This document shows positions 50,965-60,894 of a DNA stretch of 64,000 nt, piece by piece (position 1 is the stretch's first letter; each line of letters begins with the position of its first letter). The translations under genes were made by a program, and so were the position numbers. Under the pieces are notes generated by a model. That model was not told the DNA's origin. It worked only from the letters and a program-made list of their open reading frames with translations, and searched no databases. This DNA is from Arthrobacter_J sp038199985 (GTDB lineage: Bacteria; Actinomycetota; Actinomycetes; Actinomycetales; Micrococcaceae), in NCBI GenBank assembly GCA_038199985.1, contig JBBPYK010000054.1:62001-126000 (forward strand), read 5' to 3'.

Positions 50965-51621
50965 ATGAAGATGACAAAGCATGGTCATTCCTGTGTCCGG
51001 CTGGAAAAGAACGACATCGTCTTGGTCCTTGATCCAGGCACACTTTCCCGGGTCCCCGAGGCGTTGGACGGTGCAAACGCAATCCTCGTCACCCATGAGC
51101 ACCCGGATCATATCGATCAGGAAATTGTGCTGGCCTTTATGGCTCGGGAACCGGCTGTGGAGCTCTACGCGCCGCGAAGTGTCGCTGCTCTGCTTGCCAA
51201 TACAACCCCCGCGGTAGCGTCTCGGATTCACCCTCTGGAGGCTGGTGAGTCTGCTGAGTTATTTGGTTTTCAGGTTCGTGCTGTGGGCGGACAGCACGCA
51301 TTGATCCACCCGCGGATACCGGTTGTGGCCAATCTGGGTTATGTGATCGATGAAACTCTTTACCACCCCGGAGATTCGTTCATCGTGCCGGAGGGCGCTG
51401 ACATCCGGACTCTGCTGGTACCGCTGCACGCCCCGTGGTCCAAGACCGCCGAAGTCATCGACTTTGTCATCGCGGTTCGTCCGGATCAGGCGTTTCCCGT
51501 TCATGATGCGCTGCTCAATGATGCAGGCAAAGCTCTCGTTACGAACCTTCTGCGGTCCATCGCATCTTCCTATGGGACAACGTTCGAGGGCCTGAAGGCC
51601 GGAGACAGCATTATCGTGTGA
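50965..51621 (+). CDS. MBL-fold metallo-hydrolase
   Basis: A 218-residue metallo-beta-lactamase fold protein of the UlaG-like/UPF0173 type: MTKHGHSCVRLE, LDPG, and the metal motif THEHPDHID (HxHxDH), then HALIHPRIP, YHPGDSF and VHDALLN. Substrate unknown. ATG at 50965 with AGGAG upstream; a longer frame back to 50692 overlaps zur on the other strand and is not supported. Stop lies three bases from the convergent cds1. Confidence 0.85.
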   Translation: MKMTKHGHSCVRLEKNDIVLVLDPGTLSRVPEALDGANAILVTHEHPDHIDQEIVLAFMAREPAVELYAPRSVAALLANTTPAVASRIHPLEAGESAELFGFQVRAVGGQHALIHPRIPVVANLGYVIDETLYHPGDSFIVPEGADIRTLLVPLHAPWSKTAEVIDFVIAVRPDQAFPVHDALLNDAGKALVTNLLRSIASSYGTTFEGLKAGDSIIV

Positions 51622-51624
51622 TCT

Positions 51625-52719
51625 TCACCCGATGGGGGAGTCGTCCCACGTTCCCGTAGCAAAGAAGTGTTCAATGACACGTGTGTAGGGCTCCGTCATC
51701 AGATTCTGAGACGTAAGCCATTTGTTGTCGTAGTAGGTGCAAGCGTAGCGGTCGCCGTCGTCGCACATTAGGGATACGATGCTGCCCTGGCGCCCCTCCT
51801 CGATCATTGTGGCAATCAGTTGCCACACACCCCATAGGTTGGTTCCGGTTGATGGTCCGGCACGAAACCCAGTCAGCGTCAGCAAGTGCTGCATCGCAGC
51901 CACGGATCCCGCGTCGGGTACCTGAATCATGTGGTCGATGACGTCCGGCACAAAACTGGGTTCTAAACGCGGCCGTCCGATTCCCTCAATCCGGGATGGC
52001 TTCCCGATGGGTGTCGCGGAACGGTCAGCCCACCCCGGGTAAAACGCGGAATTTTCAGGGTCGACGACGGCGAGCGCTGTGTGGTGGCGGTGATAGCGCA
52101 GGTAGCGACCAATGGTGGCACTGGTTCCGCCAGTGCCTGCCCCGACCACAACCCATTCGGGTATGGGATGTGCTTCCAGAGCCAACTGCTCAAAGATGGA
52201 CTCCGCGATGTTGTTGTTGCCTCGCCAGTCAGTGGCCCGTTCGGCGTAGGTGAATTGGTCCATGTAGTGGCCACCGCTGTTCGCGGCGAGTTCCTCGGCC
52301 GCAGCGTAGACCTCTGAAGCATGATCAACGAAGTGACAGGAGCCGCCGAACTGCTGAATGAGGGCTATCTTCTCCGGGCTGGTGGTACGGGTCATGACAG
52401 CGACGAATGGCAGGTCAAGAAGCTGAGCGAAGTAGGCCTCTGAAACAGCTGTGGAGCCGCTGGACGCTTCCACGATGGTTGTGCCTGCCGTGATCCAACC
52501 GTTGACGAGGCCGAACAGGAACAGCGAGCGTGCCAGTCTGTGCTTCAGGCTGCCCGTCCGGTGCGTTGATTCGTCTTTGAGGAATAACTCGATGCCCCAG
52601 TGCTCCGGCAACGGAACGGCATGCAGATGGGTGTCTGCAGAGCGGTTATTTTCGGTTTCGATACGTCGGATGGCCTCTGCGGCCCAGCGGCGGCCAGTGA
52701 GGTCTTTTAGGCTGTTCAC
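51625..52719 (-). CDS. PLP-dependent cysteine desulfhydrase/synthase-like enzyme (Cds1-type)
   Basis: A 364-residue fold-type II PLP enzyme with HRTGSLKHRLARSLF (catalytic Lys), EASSGSTAVSEAYFA and GAGTGGTSATIGRYL (phosphate loop). It is closest in look to the actinobacterial group that includes M. tuberculosis Cds1 (Rv3684), which breaks cysteine to sulphide, pyruvate and ammonia. Cysteine synthase activity is the alternative. GTG start. A rhodanese gene is divergent to it, in keeping with sulphur metabolism. Confidence 0.82.
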   Translation of the reverse strand: MNSLKDLTGRRWAAEAIRRIETENNRSADTHLHAVPLPEHWGIELFLKDESTHRTGSLKHRLARSLFLFGLVNGWITAGTTIVEASSGSTAVSEAYFAQLLDLPFVAVMTRTTSPEKIALIQQFGGSCHFVDHASEVYAAAEELAANSGGHYMDQFTYAERATDWRGNNNIAESIFEQLALEAHPIPEWVVVGAGTGGTSATIGRYLRYHRHHTALAVVDPENSAFYPGWADRSATPIGKPSRIEGIGRPRLEPSFVPDVIDHMIQVPDAGSVAAMQHLLTLTGFRAGPSTGTNLWGVWQLIATMIEEGRQGSIVSLMCDDGDRYACTYYDNKWLTSQNLMTEPYTRVIEHFFATGTWDDSPIG

Positions 52720-52824
52720 TGACTCAGCCTACAAGTTCTCCAGGCTTGACTGCGTCACTTCTCAGGGGCGGCCTGCACGAGCGTTGGCGCGCAGCGTGGC
52801 TATGTGGTGGACTTGCGTGGTCAA

Positions 52825-52844
52825 GACCGAATGTGTATTCGGTC
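52825..52844. promoter_or_regulatory. 20-bp palindrome over the rhodanese promoter
   Basis: GACCGAAT-GTGT-ATTCGGTC has perfect eight-base arms. It overlaps a plausible promoter, TTGCGT (52813-52818) and TATTCG (52836-52841) 17 bases apart, 20 bases before the rhodanese start. The form suggests a dimeric repressor. It resembles the actinobacterial LexA box (CGAAC-N4-GTTCG) but has T/A at the inner positions. The same 145-base gap also holds the start region of the divergent cds1. Confidence 0.6.
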
Positions 52845-52864
52845 ACAGTTAACAAGGAGTCTCT

Positions 52865-53722
52865 GTGAAAACCCTCATGGATGTACAGACGCTGCAAGAC
52901 CGGATGAACTCCGGCCTGCACACCGTCGTACTGGATGTCCGCTGGAGCCTGGGTGACCCCCACGGCCGCGAACACTACGTTAAAGCCCATATTCCCGGTG
53001 CAGTTTATGTGGATCTGGAGGGCAAGCTTTCTGCGAATCCTTCATCTGCTGAGGGTCGGCATCCGTTGCCGGATCTAGATGAGCTGGAAGAGTCCGCACG
53101 GCAGTGGGGAATCAGCAAAGGCGACGTCGTCGTGGCTTACGACGATTGTGGAGGTCTTTCAGCGGCCCGGCTATGGTGGTTGCTGCGTCACGCTGGGCTG
53201 GCCGAGGTTTACCTGCTCGACGGCGGCCTGACCGCTTGGCAGGACGCTGGCCTCGCTATCGAGGGTGGCGAAGAGCAGCATTGCTTGGGCACAGTAACGC
53301 TCAGCGCCTGCGCTATGTCCGTCACGGATATCGACTCTGTTACCAACTATGTTCGCGACGGTGTGCTCTTGGATGCGCGCTCCGAAGAGCGGTACCGCGG
53401 TGACGTTGAGCCGGTAGATGCCAGAGCGGGGCACATACCCGGCGCTGTGTCCGCGCCGACGTCGGAGAACCTTGCATCGAACCAGACGTTTCGGTCTGCC
53501 ACTGAGCTACGACGTCGTTTTGAAGCGCTGGGCGTGACGGAAACTTCGAACGTCGCGGTCTACTGCGGCTCGGGCGTTACCGCGGCACATGAGGTCGCCG
53601 CCCTGGAAATCGCTGGCTTCAATGCCGCACTGTACCCGGGCTCTTGGTCACAATGGTCCGCCAGGGGGGACCTGCCGGTGGAAACATCTCCCGGGACGTC
53701 CACCTATTCGCACAGTGCATAA
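52865..53722 (+). CDS. sseA: Two-domain rhodanese (3-mercaptopyruvate/thiosulfate sulfurtransferase)
   Basis: A 285-residue protein with an inactive N-terminal rhodanese domain and an active C-terminal one whose loop VAVYCGSGVTAAH carries the catalytic Cys. The CGSGVTA form is that of mercaptopyruvate sulfurtransferases. GTG start with AAGGAG six bases upstream. Pairs functionally with the divergent cysteine-degrading enzyme. Confidence 0.9.
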   Translation: MKTLMDVQTLQDRMNSGLHTVVLDVRWSLGDPHGREHYVKAHIPGAVYVDLEGKLSANPSSAEGRHPLPDLDELEESARQWGISKGDVVVAYDDCGGLSAARLWWLLRHAGLAEVYLLDGGLTAWQDAGLAIEGGEEQHCLGTVTLSACAMSVTDIDSVTNYVRDGVLLDARSEERYRGDVEPVDARAGHIPGAVSAPTSENLASNQTFRSATELRRRFEALGVTETSNVAVYCGSGVTAAHEVAALEIAGFNAALYPGSWSQWSARGDLPVETSPGTSTYSHSA

Positions 53723-53731
53723 GGAGTAAAG

Positions 53732-54166
53732 GTGAGTACGCTTTTCACGAAGATTATTGACGGAGAGATCCCCGGTCGCTTCGTCTGGAAAGACGACGAC
53801 GTCGTCGCGTTTCTGACCATTGCGCCATTGACACGTGGCCACACGCTAGTGGTTCCGCGTGAGGAGATCAGTGCCTGGACAGATGCAGGCGCCGGCATCA
53901 TGGAGCACTTGATGGGTGTAGCGAAGGCTATCGGCAAGGTTCAGGTGAGTGCACTCAAAGCCGACCGTGCTGGACTCGTCATCGCCGGATTCGAAGTTGA
54001 CCACCTCCATATCCATGTGTTTCCGGCCCAGTCTATGGCGGATTTTGACTTCGCGCGGGCGGATCAAAATCCTGATCCGACATCGATGGATGAGGTGGCC
54101 GAGACACTCCGGAAAGGTCTTCGGGATGCTGGCTATGAGCAGACAGTGCCCAGAATCGGCAGTTAA
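53732..54166 (+). CDS. HIT-family nucleotide hydrolase
   Basis: A 144-residue histidine-triad protein with DVVAFLTIAPLTRGHTLVVPR and the catalytic triad motif HLHIHVFP near residue 90. Related proteins hydrolyse adenosine phosphoramidates or dinucleotides; the substrate here is open. GTG start with AAGGAG, nine bases after sseA, so likely in its operon. The last four bases overlap convergent hrpA. Confidence 0.9.
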   Translation: MSTLFTKIIDGEIPGRFVWKDDDVVAFLTIAPLTRGHTLVVPREEISAWTDAGAGIMEHLMGVAKAIGKVQVSALKADRAGLVIAGFEVDHLHIHVFPAQSMADFDFARADQNPDPTSMDEVAETLRKGLRDAGYEQTVPRIGS

Positions 54167-57100
54167 AGTGCGTTGGTCAGGGCAGCCCGGATTCTTTTCT
54201 CGGACACTGAGTAGGCCGTTCCCAGATCCTGTGCAAAGAAACTGATTCTGAGTTCTTCGATCATCCACCGGATGCTACGGAGTGAGACTGGCGTTCGTCC
54301 GCCGGGTTTGAGCGCTGACACTGCATCGTCGTAATCGTCTTCGAGTCTCTGTACGATGCCCATGAATTCTGCGTCTTTGGTGACCATGGTGGGAAGCTTG
54401 TCGAGTCTCCTCTCCATGCCGCGAAGGTACCGGGGCAGTTGACTCAACTGTGCGTAGCCTGTTTTGGCAACGAATCCGGGGTAGACGAGCTGCTCGAGTT
54501 GGCTTTGCACATCGTTCAGGGCAGTGATCAGGGACAGGCTGGAGGAGTTCTTGATGCTCCGGGACACGTCCCGGGACACGGACAGGGATTCCTCCACCAG
54601 CTTGGTGATGACGAAGACAGTGTCGATCAGTTCGGCGCGCACATGCTCGTACAACATCTCGAAGTCGGACACCGTCCACGGCAGTGATGGGGGGACCAGC
54701 TTGTCGATGGCCGCCAGCGTGCAGTCATCGATCAGTGAGGAGATACTCCCGTGGGGGTTCTGGCTGAAAGTCAGTTTTTCCTTGTTGCTCAGATGGTCCA
54801 TAACGTACCGGGTAGGCGAGGGCACTTTGAGGGAAAGGAGACGGATTACGCCTCCGCGCATAGCCGCCTGTTGTTCCTGCGCAGTCTGAAACACCCGCAG
54901 GGCAACGTTTTTGCCCTCATCTACAAGAGCAGGATAACCGGTAACGGTGTGGCCGCCCACGAGCCGCTCCACCTGGGTTTCAACAGCGCTCTCAGGCCAG
55001 GATGTCAGGCCAGTTTGCTCTGCGACGCCGGGAGTCTGGCCTGGTTCCTTCGCGTTACCACCAGGCCGTCCGTGGCTGGAACTTTTCTTGATGGTGGAAG
55101 GAGTGGCACCGAGTGAGTCCGCTATTGCACGGCGCGTAGCCGGTGCGAGTTCCTCCTGAAGGCTCACGAGGTCCATGCTCTCGCCCAGAACCCCACCCTT
55201 GGCATCGACAACCTGAAAGGACATCCTTAAGTGCACCGGCACGACATCCCAGTTCCAGGAGCTTGGAGGAATGACGTGGCCCTTCAACCGGCGCAGGACC
55301 AGCTCCAACGATGGTTCCAGCGGGTCCACACCTGGGGAGAAATCGGTTTCGAGCATCGCCGTCGCCGTCCGTGCCACATCCGGGGCCGGAATAAAGTTCT
55401 TCCGGACCTGCTTTGGCAACGACTTGATCAAAGCGGTGATGAGCTCCACGCGAAGCCCAGGAATCTGCCACCGAAAAGGTTCGGAGTCCAGCTGATTGAG
55501 GAACAGGACCGGGACGCTGACGGTGACGCCGTCAGAAGGGCTGTTCCCGGCAGGTGAGAACTCGTAGCTCAGGGGGAGACTAAATCCGGCCTGTTCCCAG
55601 GTCCGCGGGTATGACTCCTCGTCGAGACCCTCCGCCTGCTCGCTGAGTAGTGCCTCCGTGGTGAGGTCCAGCAGATCGGGTCTATCGCGACGAGTTTGCT
55701 TCCACCATTGGTCAAAGTGGCGTTCGGAAACAACTTTCTGCCCAATTCGCTGATCATAGAAGTCAAAAAGCGCCTCGTCATCCACGCGCAGATCACGGCG
55801 ACGCATCCGGCTTTCGAGTTCGTCGACTTCCTCGAGGAGGGAACGGTTTCGGGAAAAGAACTTGTGGTGTGTCTTCCAATCGCCCTCCACCAGTGCATGG
55901 CGGATGAACATTTCCCGGCTCAGCTCCGGATCGATCCGCCCATAGTTGATCCTGCGCTGGGCAACAATGGGTACGCCATAGAGTAGTACCTTCTCGTAGG
56001 CCATGACCGAGCCCATCCCGCGCGACCAGTGCGGCTCGCTGTAGCTGCGCTTGACGAGGTGTGGGGCGACTTCCTCTGCCCACAACGGGTCAAATTTCGC
56101 AACAACGCGGGCCCAGAGCCGGGAGGTCTCCACGAGCTCAGCCGCCATGACCCAGTCGGGACTCTTCTTGAACAGTGAGGAACCGGGAAATATGGCAAAA
56201 CGAGTGCCGCGGGCTCCACCGTATTCGCGCTTTCGCTGGTCGAAGAGTCCAATGTGGCTCAGCAACCCGGCGAGCAGACTCGTGTGGACTGCCTGATCAC
56301 GGCCGACAGGGTCCACCGGGCCGGGGTCCAAAGTGATCCCCATGGGTTTTGCGATCTGCTTCAACTGGGCGAAAAGATCCTGCCACTCCCTGATGCGGAG
56401 GTAGTTCAGGAAGTCATTGCGGCACAGTTTCCGAAACTGCGTAGAGGATAGGTCTTTCTGTTGCTGCTGAACGTAGTTCCATACGTTGAGAAATCCGGTG
56501 AAATCCGAATTCTCATCGACGAAGCGCTTGTGCTTCTCCGTAGCCTGCTGCAGCCTGGCGCCGTCGTCCTTCTGAGGACGCTCACGAGGATCCTGAATGG
56601 TCAGAGCAGCAGCGAGGACCATGACTTCACGAACACAACCACGCTTGTCCGCTTCCACGATCATGCGCCCAAGCCGTGGGTCAACAGGCAATTGGGACAA
56701 CTGACGTCCCACCGTCGAAATACTGCCGTCAGCCTGCAACGCGCCTAGCTCTCGAAGCAGAGAGACGCCGTCGTTGATCGATTTTGACTCCGGCGGCTCA
56801 ACAAACGGAAAGTTCGCGACGTCCTTTGGACCTTGCGCAACACCCATGGCAGCCATCTGCAAGATGACCGAAGCAAGGTTGGTGCGCAGAATTTCAGGGT
56901 CCGTGAACTCTCGACGTGCCGCGAAATCTTCCTCCGAATAGAGACGGATGGCGATGCCGTCACTGACACGTCCGCACCGGCCGGAGCGCTGGTTGGCTGA
57001 GGCTTGTGAAACCCGCTCGATCGGCAACCGCTGAACCTTCGTCCGGTGTGAATACCGGGAGATACGTGCCGTACCGGTATCAATCACATATTTGATACCG

Positions 57101-58047
57101 GGTACGGTCAGAGAAGTTTCCGCGACGTTCGTTGACAACACGATTCGCCGGTTGTTGCCTCGGCTGAATACCTTATGCTGCTCCGCCAATGAGAGACGAG
57201 CAAAGAGAGGCAAAACTTCAGTGCCTGCCATACGGCGGTTGTGCTGGACCATATGACGAAGGGCATCGGCCGCGTCACGGATTTCGCGCTCGCCGGAGAA
57301 GAACACCAGGATATCGCCCGGTGGTTCCTGGGCAAGTTCGAGGACCGCGTCGCATACGGCGTCCAGTGGGTCTCTGTCTTCCTCGAGTTCATCCTCGTCA
57401 GTATCACCGGACTGACCGGGAGGCTGATTGAGAGGGCGATACCGGATTTCTACAGGAAAAGTGCGCCCGGAGACTTCGATCACGGGTGCGGGCTCAAGCT
57501 GGGCTAGAGATTCATCCGCAGCGAAATGGTTGGAGAATCGCTCAGTATCAATCGTCGCCGACGTAATGATGACTTTCAGATCCGGCCGCCGGGGAAGGAT
57601 GCGTTTCAGATAGCCCAGAATGAAGTCAATGTTCAGACTGCGTTCGTGGGCCTCGTCGATAATGAGAGTGCTGTATTTCTTGAGCAGCGGGTCCCGGCGG
57701 ATTTCAGCCAGCAGAATGCCGTCCGTCATGACCTTGATCTTGGTCTGCGGCCCGGTATCGCTGGTGAAACGGACCTGGAAACCCACTTCTTGCCCGAGTT
57801 CGACGTCGAGTTCGGAGGCGATGCGTTCCGCAACGGTGCGGGCGGCCAACCGTCGTGGTTGCGTATGCCCGATCTGGCCGTTCTCCGCGAGCCCCAGTTC
57901 CAAACACATTTTGGGAATCTGTGTTGTTTTTCCGGAGCCGGTTTCTCCGGCGATGATGGTGACCTGGTTTGAGGCAATCGCCATCATGATGTCGGTCCTG
58001 CGCGCAGACACGGGCAGGTCCGGCGGGTAGATAATCTTCAGAGCCAT
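54163..58047 (-). CDS. hrpA: ATP-dependent RNA helicase HrpA
   Basis: A 1294-residue DEAH-box helicase: Walker A GETGSGKTT (near residue 35), DEAH box LIIDEAHERS, SAT motif TSATIDTERF, and motif VI QRSGRCGR, then the helicase-associated domains, OB-fold and long DUF3418 C-terminal region. HrpA works on RNA, with recent links to ribosome rescue. ATG start. Confidence 0.95.
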   Translation of the reverse strand: MALKIIYPPDLPVSARRTDIMMAIASNQVTIIAGETGSGKTTQIPKMCLELGLAENGQIGHTQPRRLAARTVAERIASELDVELGQEVGFQVRFTSDTGPQTKIKVMTDGILLAEIRRDPLLKKYSTLIIDEAHERSLNIDFILGYLKRILPRRPDLKVIITSATIDTERFSNHFAADESLAQLEPAPVIEVSGRTFPVEIRYRPLNQPPGQSGDTDEDELEEDRDPLDAVCDAVLELAQEPPGDILVFFSGEREIRDAADALRHMVQHNRRMAGTEVLPLFARLSLAEQHKVFSRGNNRRIVLSTNVAETSLTVPGIKYVIDTGTARISRYSHRTKVQRLPIERVSQASANQRSGRCGRVSDGIAIRLYSEEDFAARREFTDPEILRTNLASVILQMAAMGVAQGPKDVANFPFVEPPESKSINDGVSLLRELGALQADGSISTVGRQLSQLPVDPRLGRMIVEADKRGCVREVMVLAAALTIQDPRERPQKDDGARLQQATEKHKRFVDENSDFTGFLNVWNYVQQQQKDLSSTQFRKLCRNDFLNYLRIREWQDLFAQLKQIAKPMGITLDPGPVDPVGRDQAVHTSLLAGLLSHIGLFDQRKREYGGARGTRFAIFPGSSLFKKSPDWVMAAELVETSRLWARVVAKFDPLWAEEVAPHLVKRSYSEPHWSRGMGSVMAYEKVLLYGVPIVAQRRINYGRIDPELSREMFIRHALVEGDWKTHHKFFSRNRSLLEEVDELESRMRRRDLRVDDEALFDFYDQRIGQKVVSERHFDQWWKQTRRDRPDLLDLTTEALLSEQAEGLDEESYPRTWEQAGFSLPLSYEFSPAGNSPSDGVTVSVPVLFLNQLDSEPFRWQIPGLRVELITALIKSLPKQVRKNFIPAPDVARTATAMLETDFSPGVDPLEPSLELVLRRLKGHVIPPSSWNWDVVPVHLRMSFQVVDAKGGVLGESMDLVSLQEELAPATRRAIADSLGATPSTIKKSSSHGRPGGNAKEPGQTPGVAEQTGLTSWPESAVETQVERLVGGHTVTGYPALVDEGKNVALRVFQTAQEQQAAMRGGVIRLLSLKVPSPTRYVMDHLSNKEKLTFSQNPHGSISSLIDDCTLAAIDKLVPPSLPWTVSDFEMLYEHVRAELIDTVFVITKLVEESLSVSRDVSRSIKNSSSLSLITALNDVQSQLEQLVYPGFVAKTGYAQLSQLPRYLRGMERRLDKLPTMVTKDAEFMGIVQRLEDDYDDAVSALKPGGRTPVSLRSIRWMIEELRISFFAQDLGTAYSVSEKRIRAALTNAL

Positions 58048-58092
58048 AATTCTTTCCAGTCTAATGCCCGCTGCGGTTCGGTTGTTGCTGGG

Positions 58093-58620
58093 CTACTTTC
58101 GTGCGTATGCTCTGGCAAGCCAGACGGCCAGAACGCACAGTGCAAGACCACCGAGGGCGACGACGACGACCGGCCCCTGCGTGCGCCCTAGCAGAAGTGC
58201 GACGGCGGCCAGCGACTGGGACAGGGCTTGTAGAGGGACATTCTTGACAGCCATCATCTTCAAGGCTTCGACGGGTATCACAGTTCCGTGCGGAACAGCC
58301 GTCAGTAGGGCCATGGCCAAGAAAAGCGTGTGTAAACCAGCCACATAGAGGAACAGGGCTGGAGATCCCGGCGGTACTGCCACCATGTAGCTGACGACAA
58401 GCGTCAACAGCATTGTTAGTGTTGCGGCTGCTCCGGCGAAGTAAACTGCGACCGCAAAAATCGCTACTGGGACCAGTGCCCATGGCGTGGAATGCCACAG
58501 GGGGAGTCCCAGTATCAACGCGAGAAGGAGAGCGCTGATCCGGAGTGTCAGATCGCTGACTGCGCTGCTTGTCTCGGTACGGGCCCGGGGGAGTGGACCT
58601 CGGCCTGTACGCGTGGTCAT
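58093..58620 (-). CDS. Hypothetical membrane protein of MoxR/DUF58 cluster
   Basis: A 175-residue protein with a polar N-terminus and four or five hydrophobic segments from about residue 24 on. No family recognised. Its ATG overlaps the stop of the DUF58 gene by four bases, so it is the last gene of that cluster. A longer frame on the same strand in another phase (58061-58735) is less protein-like. Confidence 0.6.
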   Translation of the reverse strand: MTTRTGRGPLPRARTETSSAVSDLTLRISALLLALILGLPLWHSTPWALVPVAIFAVAVYFAGAAATLTMLLTLVVSYMVAVPPGSPALFLYVAGLHTLFLAMALLTAVPHGTVIPVEALKMMAVKNVPLQALSQSLAAVALLLGRTQGPVVVVALGGLALCVLAVWLARAYARK

Positions 58621-59921
58621 CGGTTCCTCCGCATTGTTGAGCCGTGAGTCTTTGCGATGTTCTTTCGCAGCATGGCCAAGCCGGTGCCCGTTGAACTGTT
58701 CCCACTTCTGTTTCCGAGAACAGTGATGCCCGCAAGGCTAAGTTCCCGAAGAGAAATGGTGCGTTGGAGCAAACTCAACCTGACGGCTACCTGTTCGTGT
58801 CGGTGGACGGTGGTATGCCTCAAGTGCGGCAGTGTATCGACCCCGATCACGCGATGGCCGAGCCGGTGCCAGCGCAGCATCTGGTCCGCTGGATCGTCAT
58901 CCATGAACGGAGAGAAGACGATGACTAGCGAGGCGGACGGTATCTGTTGTTCGCGCTGAGTTCTTTCTTTGCGGGGGTTTGCGGCGTACTGTGCCAGACG
59001 GGCCCTCAATAGCTCCAGTTGACGCCGTCCGGAAAGAGCTCGCAATGGTTTCGTCAGCCCGGAGAGCTCGGTGAGCCCTACGCGGTCACCGTGGGCGAGG
59101 TATGAGGCTGCCACGGCAGTGGCTCCGGAGCGGGCCAGATGGAGAGACGAGGGTTCGGTCAGTGGCCTGTTGATTCCCCCGAACCAGTGACTTGTATCCA
59201 TGGGGTATTCGGCCGTCGTGTCCACGACGAGGGTCAGTGTGGCTTCCGATTCTGCATGGGCGCCGCGCACCATGAGTTGCTGACGATCATCGGCTTGCCG
59301 GGCCGTGGCGCGCCAGTCGATGCGGCGTAGGTCATCACCCGCAGCGAATGGGTACAGGCCCCTGAACTCGGTACCGGTGCCGGGGAGCCGGGAAGTGTGC
59401 GCTCCGGTCCTTCCCGTGAGCCGGGGAGGCAACGGAAGAGATCCCAGGAGTGATACGCGCGGCAAGACGGTCTGAGTGAGGGGAACTCCGGCCTGTGGCT
59501 GCTGCGCCGTGAGGCCCAAGGGACAGAGGTCAGAGTAGGTGTAGGTCAGGATGGTCGCTCGTCCGGACAGGGGCCTGTCCGCCACGACGACGGGAGGTTT
59601 TGACGAATCCGGAAGTACGATCCCAGTGGGGCGCGCGCCTGGAACGGTAACGATCACAACGCCTATGGTTTCGGACTGGGGTGAATGGAAATGGACGTGT
59701 GCCTGCTGGCCCTCAGACGAGGTGTTGTCGATCTCAGGTTCAATGAGTGTGGAAAGCGACAGGTTCTGCAAGCCAGCCACTGCCAGCAGCATTAAGGGTG
59801 CCGCGAGTACGGCCAGATCCGGACGGCCAGATACTGCACCCACCAGCAGGCAGACAAGCCCAGTGATGGCCGCGGCTCCCCATGAACCGTTTAGGGATCT
59901 GGGACCCGCTTCAGCTGCCAT
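58617..59921 (-). CDS. DUF58-domain protein
   Basis: A 434-residue protein with two N-terminal membrane segments (about 12-50) and a vWA-like DUF58 core bearing the family motif YPFAAGDDLRRIDWRATARQ. DUF58 proteins work with MoxR ATPases, probably in assembly or stress protection of envelope proteins. ATG at 59921 chosen; the frame continues to 59975, deeper in the moxR gene. It overlaps moxR by 11 bases. Confidence 0.82.
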   Translation of the reverse strand: MAAEAGPRSLNGSWGAAAITGLVCLLVGAVSGRPDLAVLAAPLMLLAVAGLQNLSLSTLIEPEIDNTSSEGQQAHVHFHSPQSETIGVVIVTVPGARPTGIVLPDSSKPPVVVADRPLSGRATILTYTYSDLCPLGLTAQQPQAGVPLTQTVLPRVSLLGSLPLPPRLTGRTGAHTSRLPGTGTEFRGLYPFAAGDDLRRIDWRATARQADDRQQLMVRGAHAESEATLTLVVDTTAEYPMDTSHWFGGINRPLTEPSSLHLARSGATAVAASYLAHGDRVGLTELSGLTKPLRALSGRRQLELLRARLAQYAANPRKERTQREQQIPSASLVIVFSPFMDDDPADQMLRWHRLGHRVIGVDTLPHLRHTTVHRHEQVAVRLSLLQRTISLRELSLAGITVLGNRSGNSSTGTGLAMLRKNIAKTHGSTMRRNR

Positions 59922-60894
59922 CCGCCGCTGCCGTTGTCGGGGTCTGGACTGTGCCCAGAATGTCGCGGACCACATTTTCAGACCGCACTCCTCGTGCCCA
60001 CGAGGAAGGACTCAACGTCAGCCGGTGCGCCAAAACGGGGACGGCGGCTGTCTTGATGTCCTCCGGAAGGACATAATCCCGTCCGTCCATGGCCGCCAGA
60101 GCGCGTCCCATCAGAACAAGAGCCTGCGATCCTCGGGGGGATGCCCCGGCGTCGAGCCCCGGATGATCTCTGGTCGATGCCGTCAAGCGGACCGCGTAAT
60201 CGATGATGTCACGGTTGACGCCGGTCGCTTCGACAGTGTGTTGCATGGCCAGTAATTCGCCAGGCTCGATGACTTTGCGAACATGGCTCGCTTCTTCGCC
60301 GCGGAATAGACGGCGGGTGATAATTTCCGTCTCCGCAGCGGTGTCTGGATAGCCGATGGCCAGCCGGATCAGGAACCGGTCGAGCTGTGCTTCGGGCAGT
60401 GGGTATGTGCCCTCAAACTCGATGGGGTTCGCTGTGGCGAAAACGTGGAATGGTGCTTCGAGGGCGATGGTTCGGCCTTCCACCGAGACCTGCCGTTCGG
60501 CCATGGCTTCAAGGAGAGCCGATTGAGTCTTGGGGGAGGTGCGGTTGATTTCGTCGGCGAGGAACAGGCCGGTGAAGACGGGGCCGGGACGAAATTCGAA
60601 AGTCCGCGTTGAGGGGTCAAAAATGGATGACCCAGTGATATCGGAGGGCAGCAGATCTGGGGTGCACTGAAGCCGATCGAAGTCTAGTCCCAGTGTCTGC
60701 GCCATCGATTTTGCGGCCAGAGTCTTTCCGAGGCCAGGCATGTCCTCGAACAAGACGTGCCCACCCGCCAAGACAGCCGCGAATGCCAGCCTGAGTGGCT
60801 GGCGCATATCCACCACAACGCTCGCGAGTTCGGTAAGGACGGCGTCACTTTGTTGTGCGACGGCGTTGATGCTTGTTTTTTCATGGTCCGTCAT
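59911..60894 (-). CDS. MoxR-family AAA+ ATPase
   Basis: A 327-residue ATPase: Walker A EDMPGLGKTLAAKS, Walker B LFLADEINRTSPKTQSALLEAM, sensor 1 FATANP. MoxR chaperones act with DUF58/vWA partners, and the partner lies next to it. ATG overlaps the preceding stop by four bases. Confidence 0.92.
   Translation of the reverse strand: MTDHEKTSINAVAQQSDAVLTELASVVVDMRQPLRLAFAAVLAGGHVLFEDMPGLGKTLAAKSMAQTLGLDFDRLQCTPDLLPSDITGSSIFDPSTRTFEFRPGPVFTGLFLADEINRTSPKTQSALLEAMAERQVSVEGRTIALEAPFHVFATANPIEFEGTYPLPEAQLDRFLIRLAIGYPDTAAETEIITRRLFRGEEASHVRKVIEPGELLAMQHTVEATGVNRDIIDYAVRLTASTRDHPGLDAGASPRGSQALVLMGRALAAMDGRDYVLPEDIKTAAVPVLAHRLTLSPSSWARGVRSENVVRDILGTVQTPTTAAADGS

Noticed and set aside
58061..58735. A 224-codon minus-strand frame
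   Set aside because: It overlaps, in another phase, the hydrophobic protein at 58093-58620 and the DUF58 gene end. Its Arg/Ser/Pro-rich content is typical of shadow frames.
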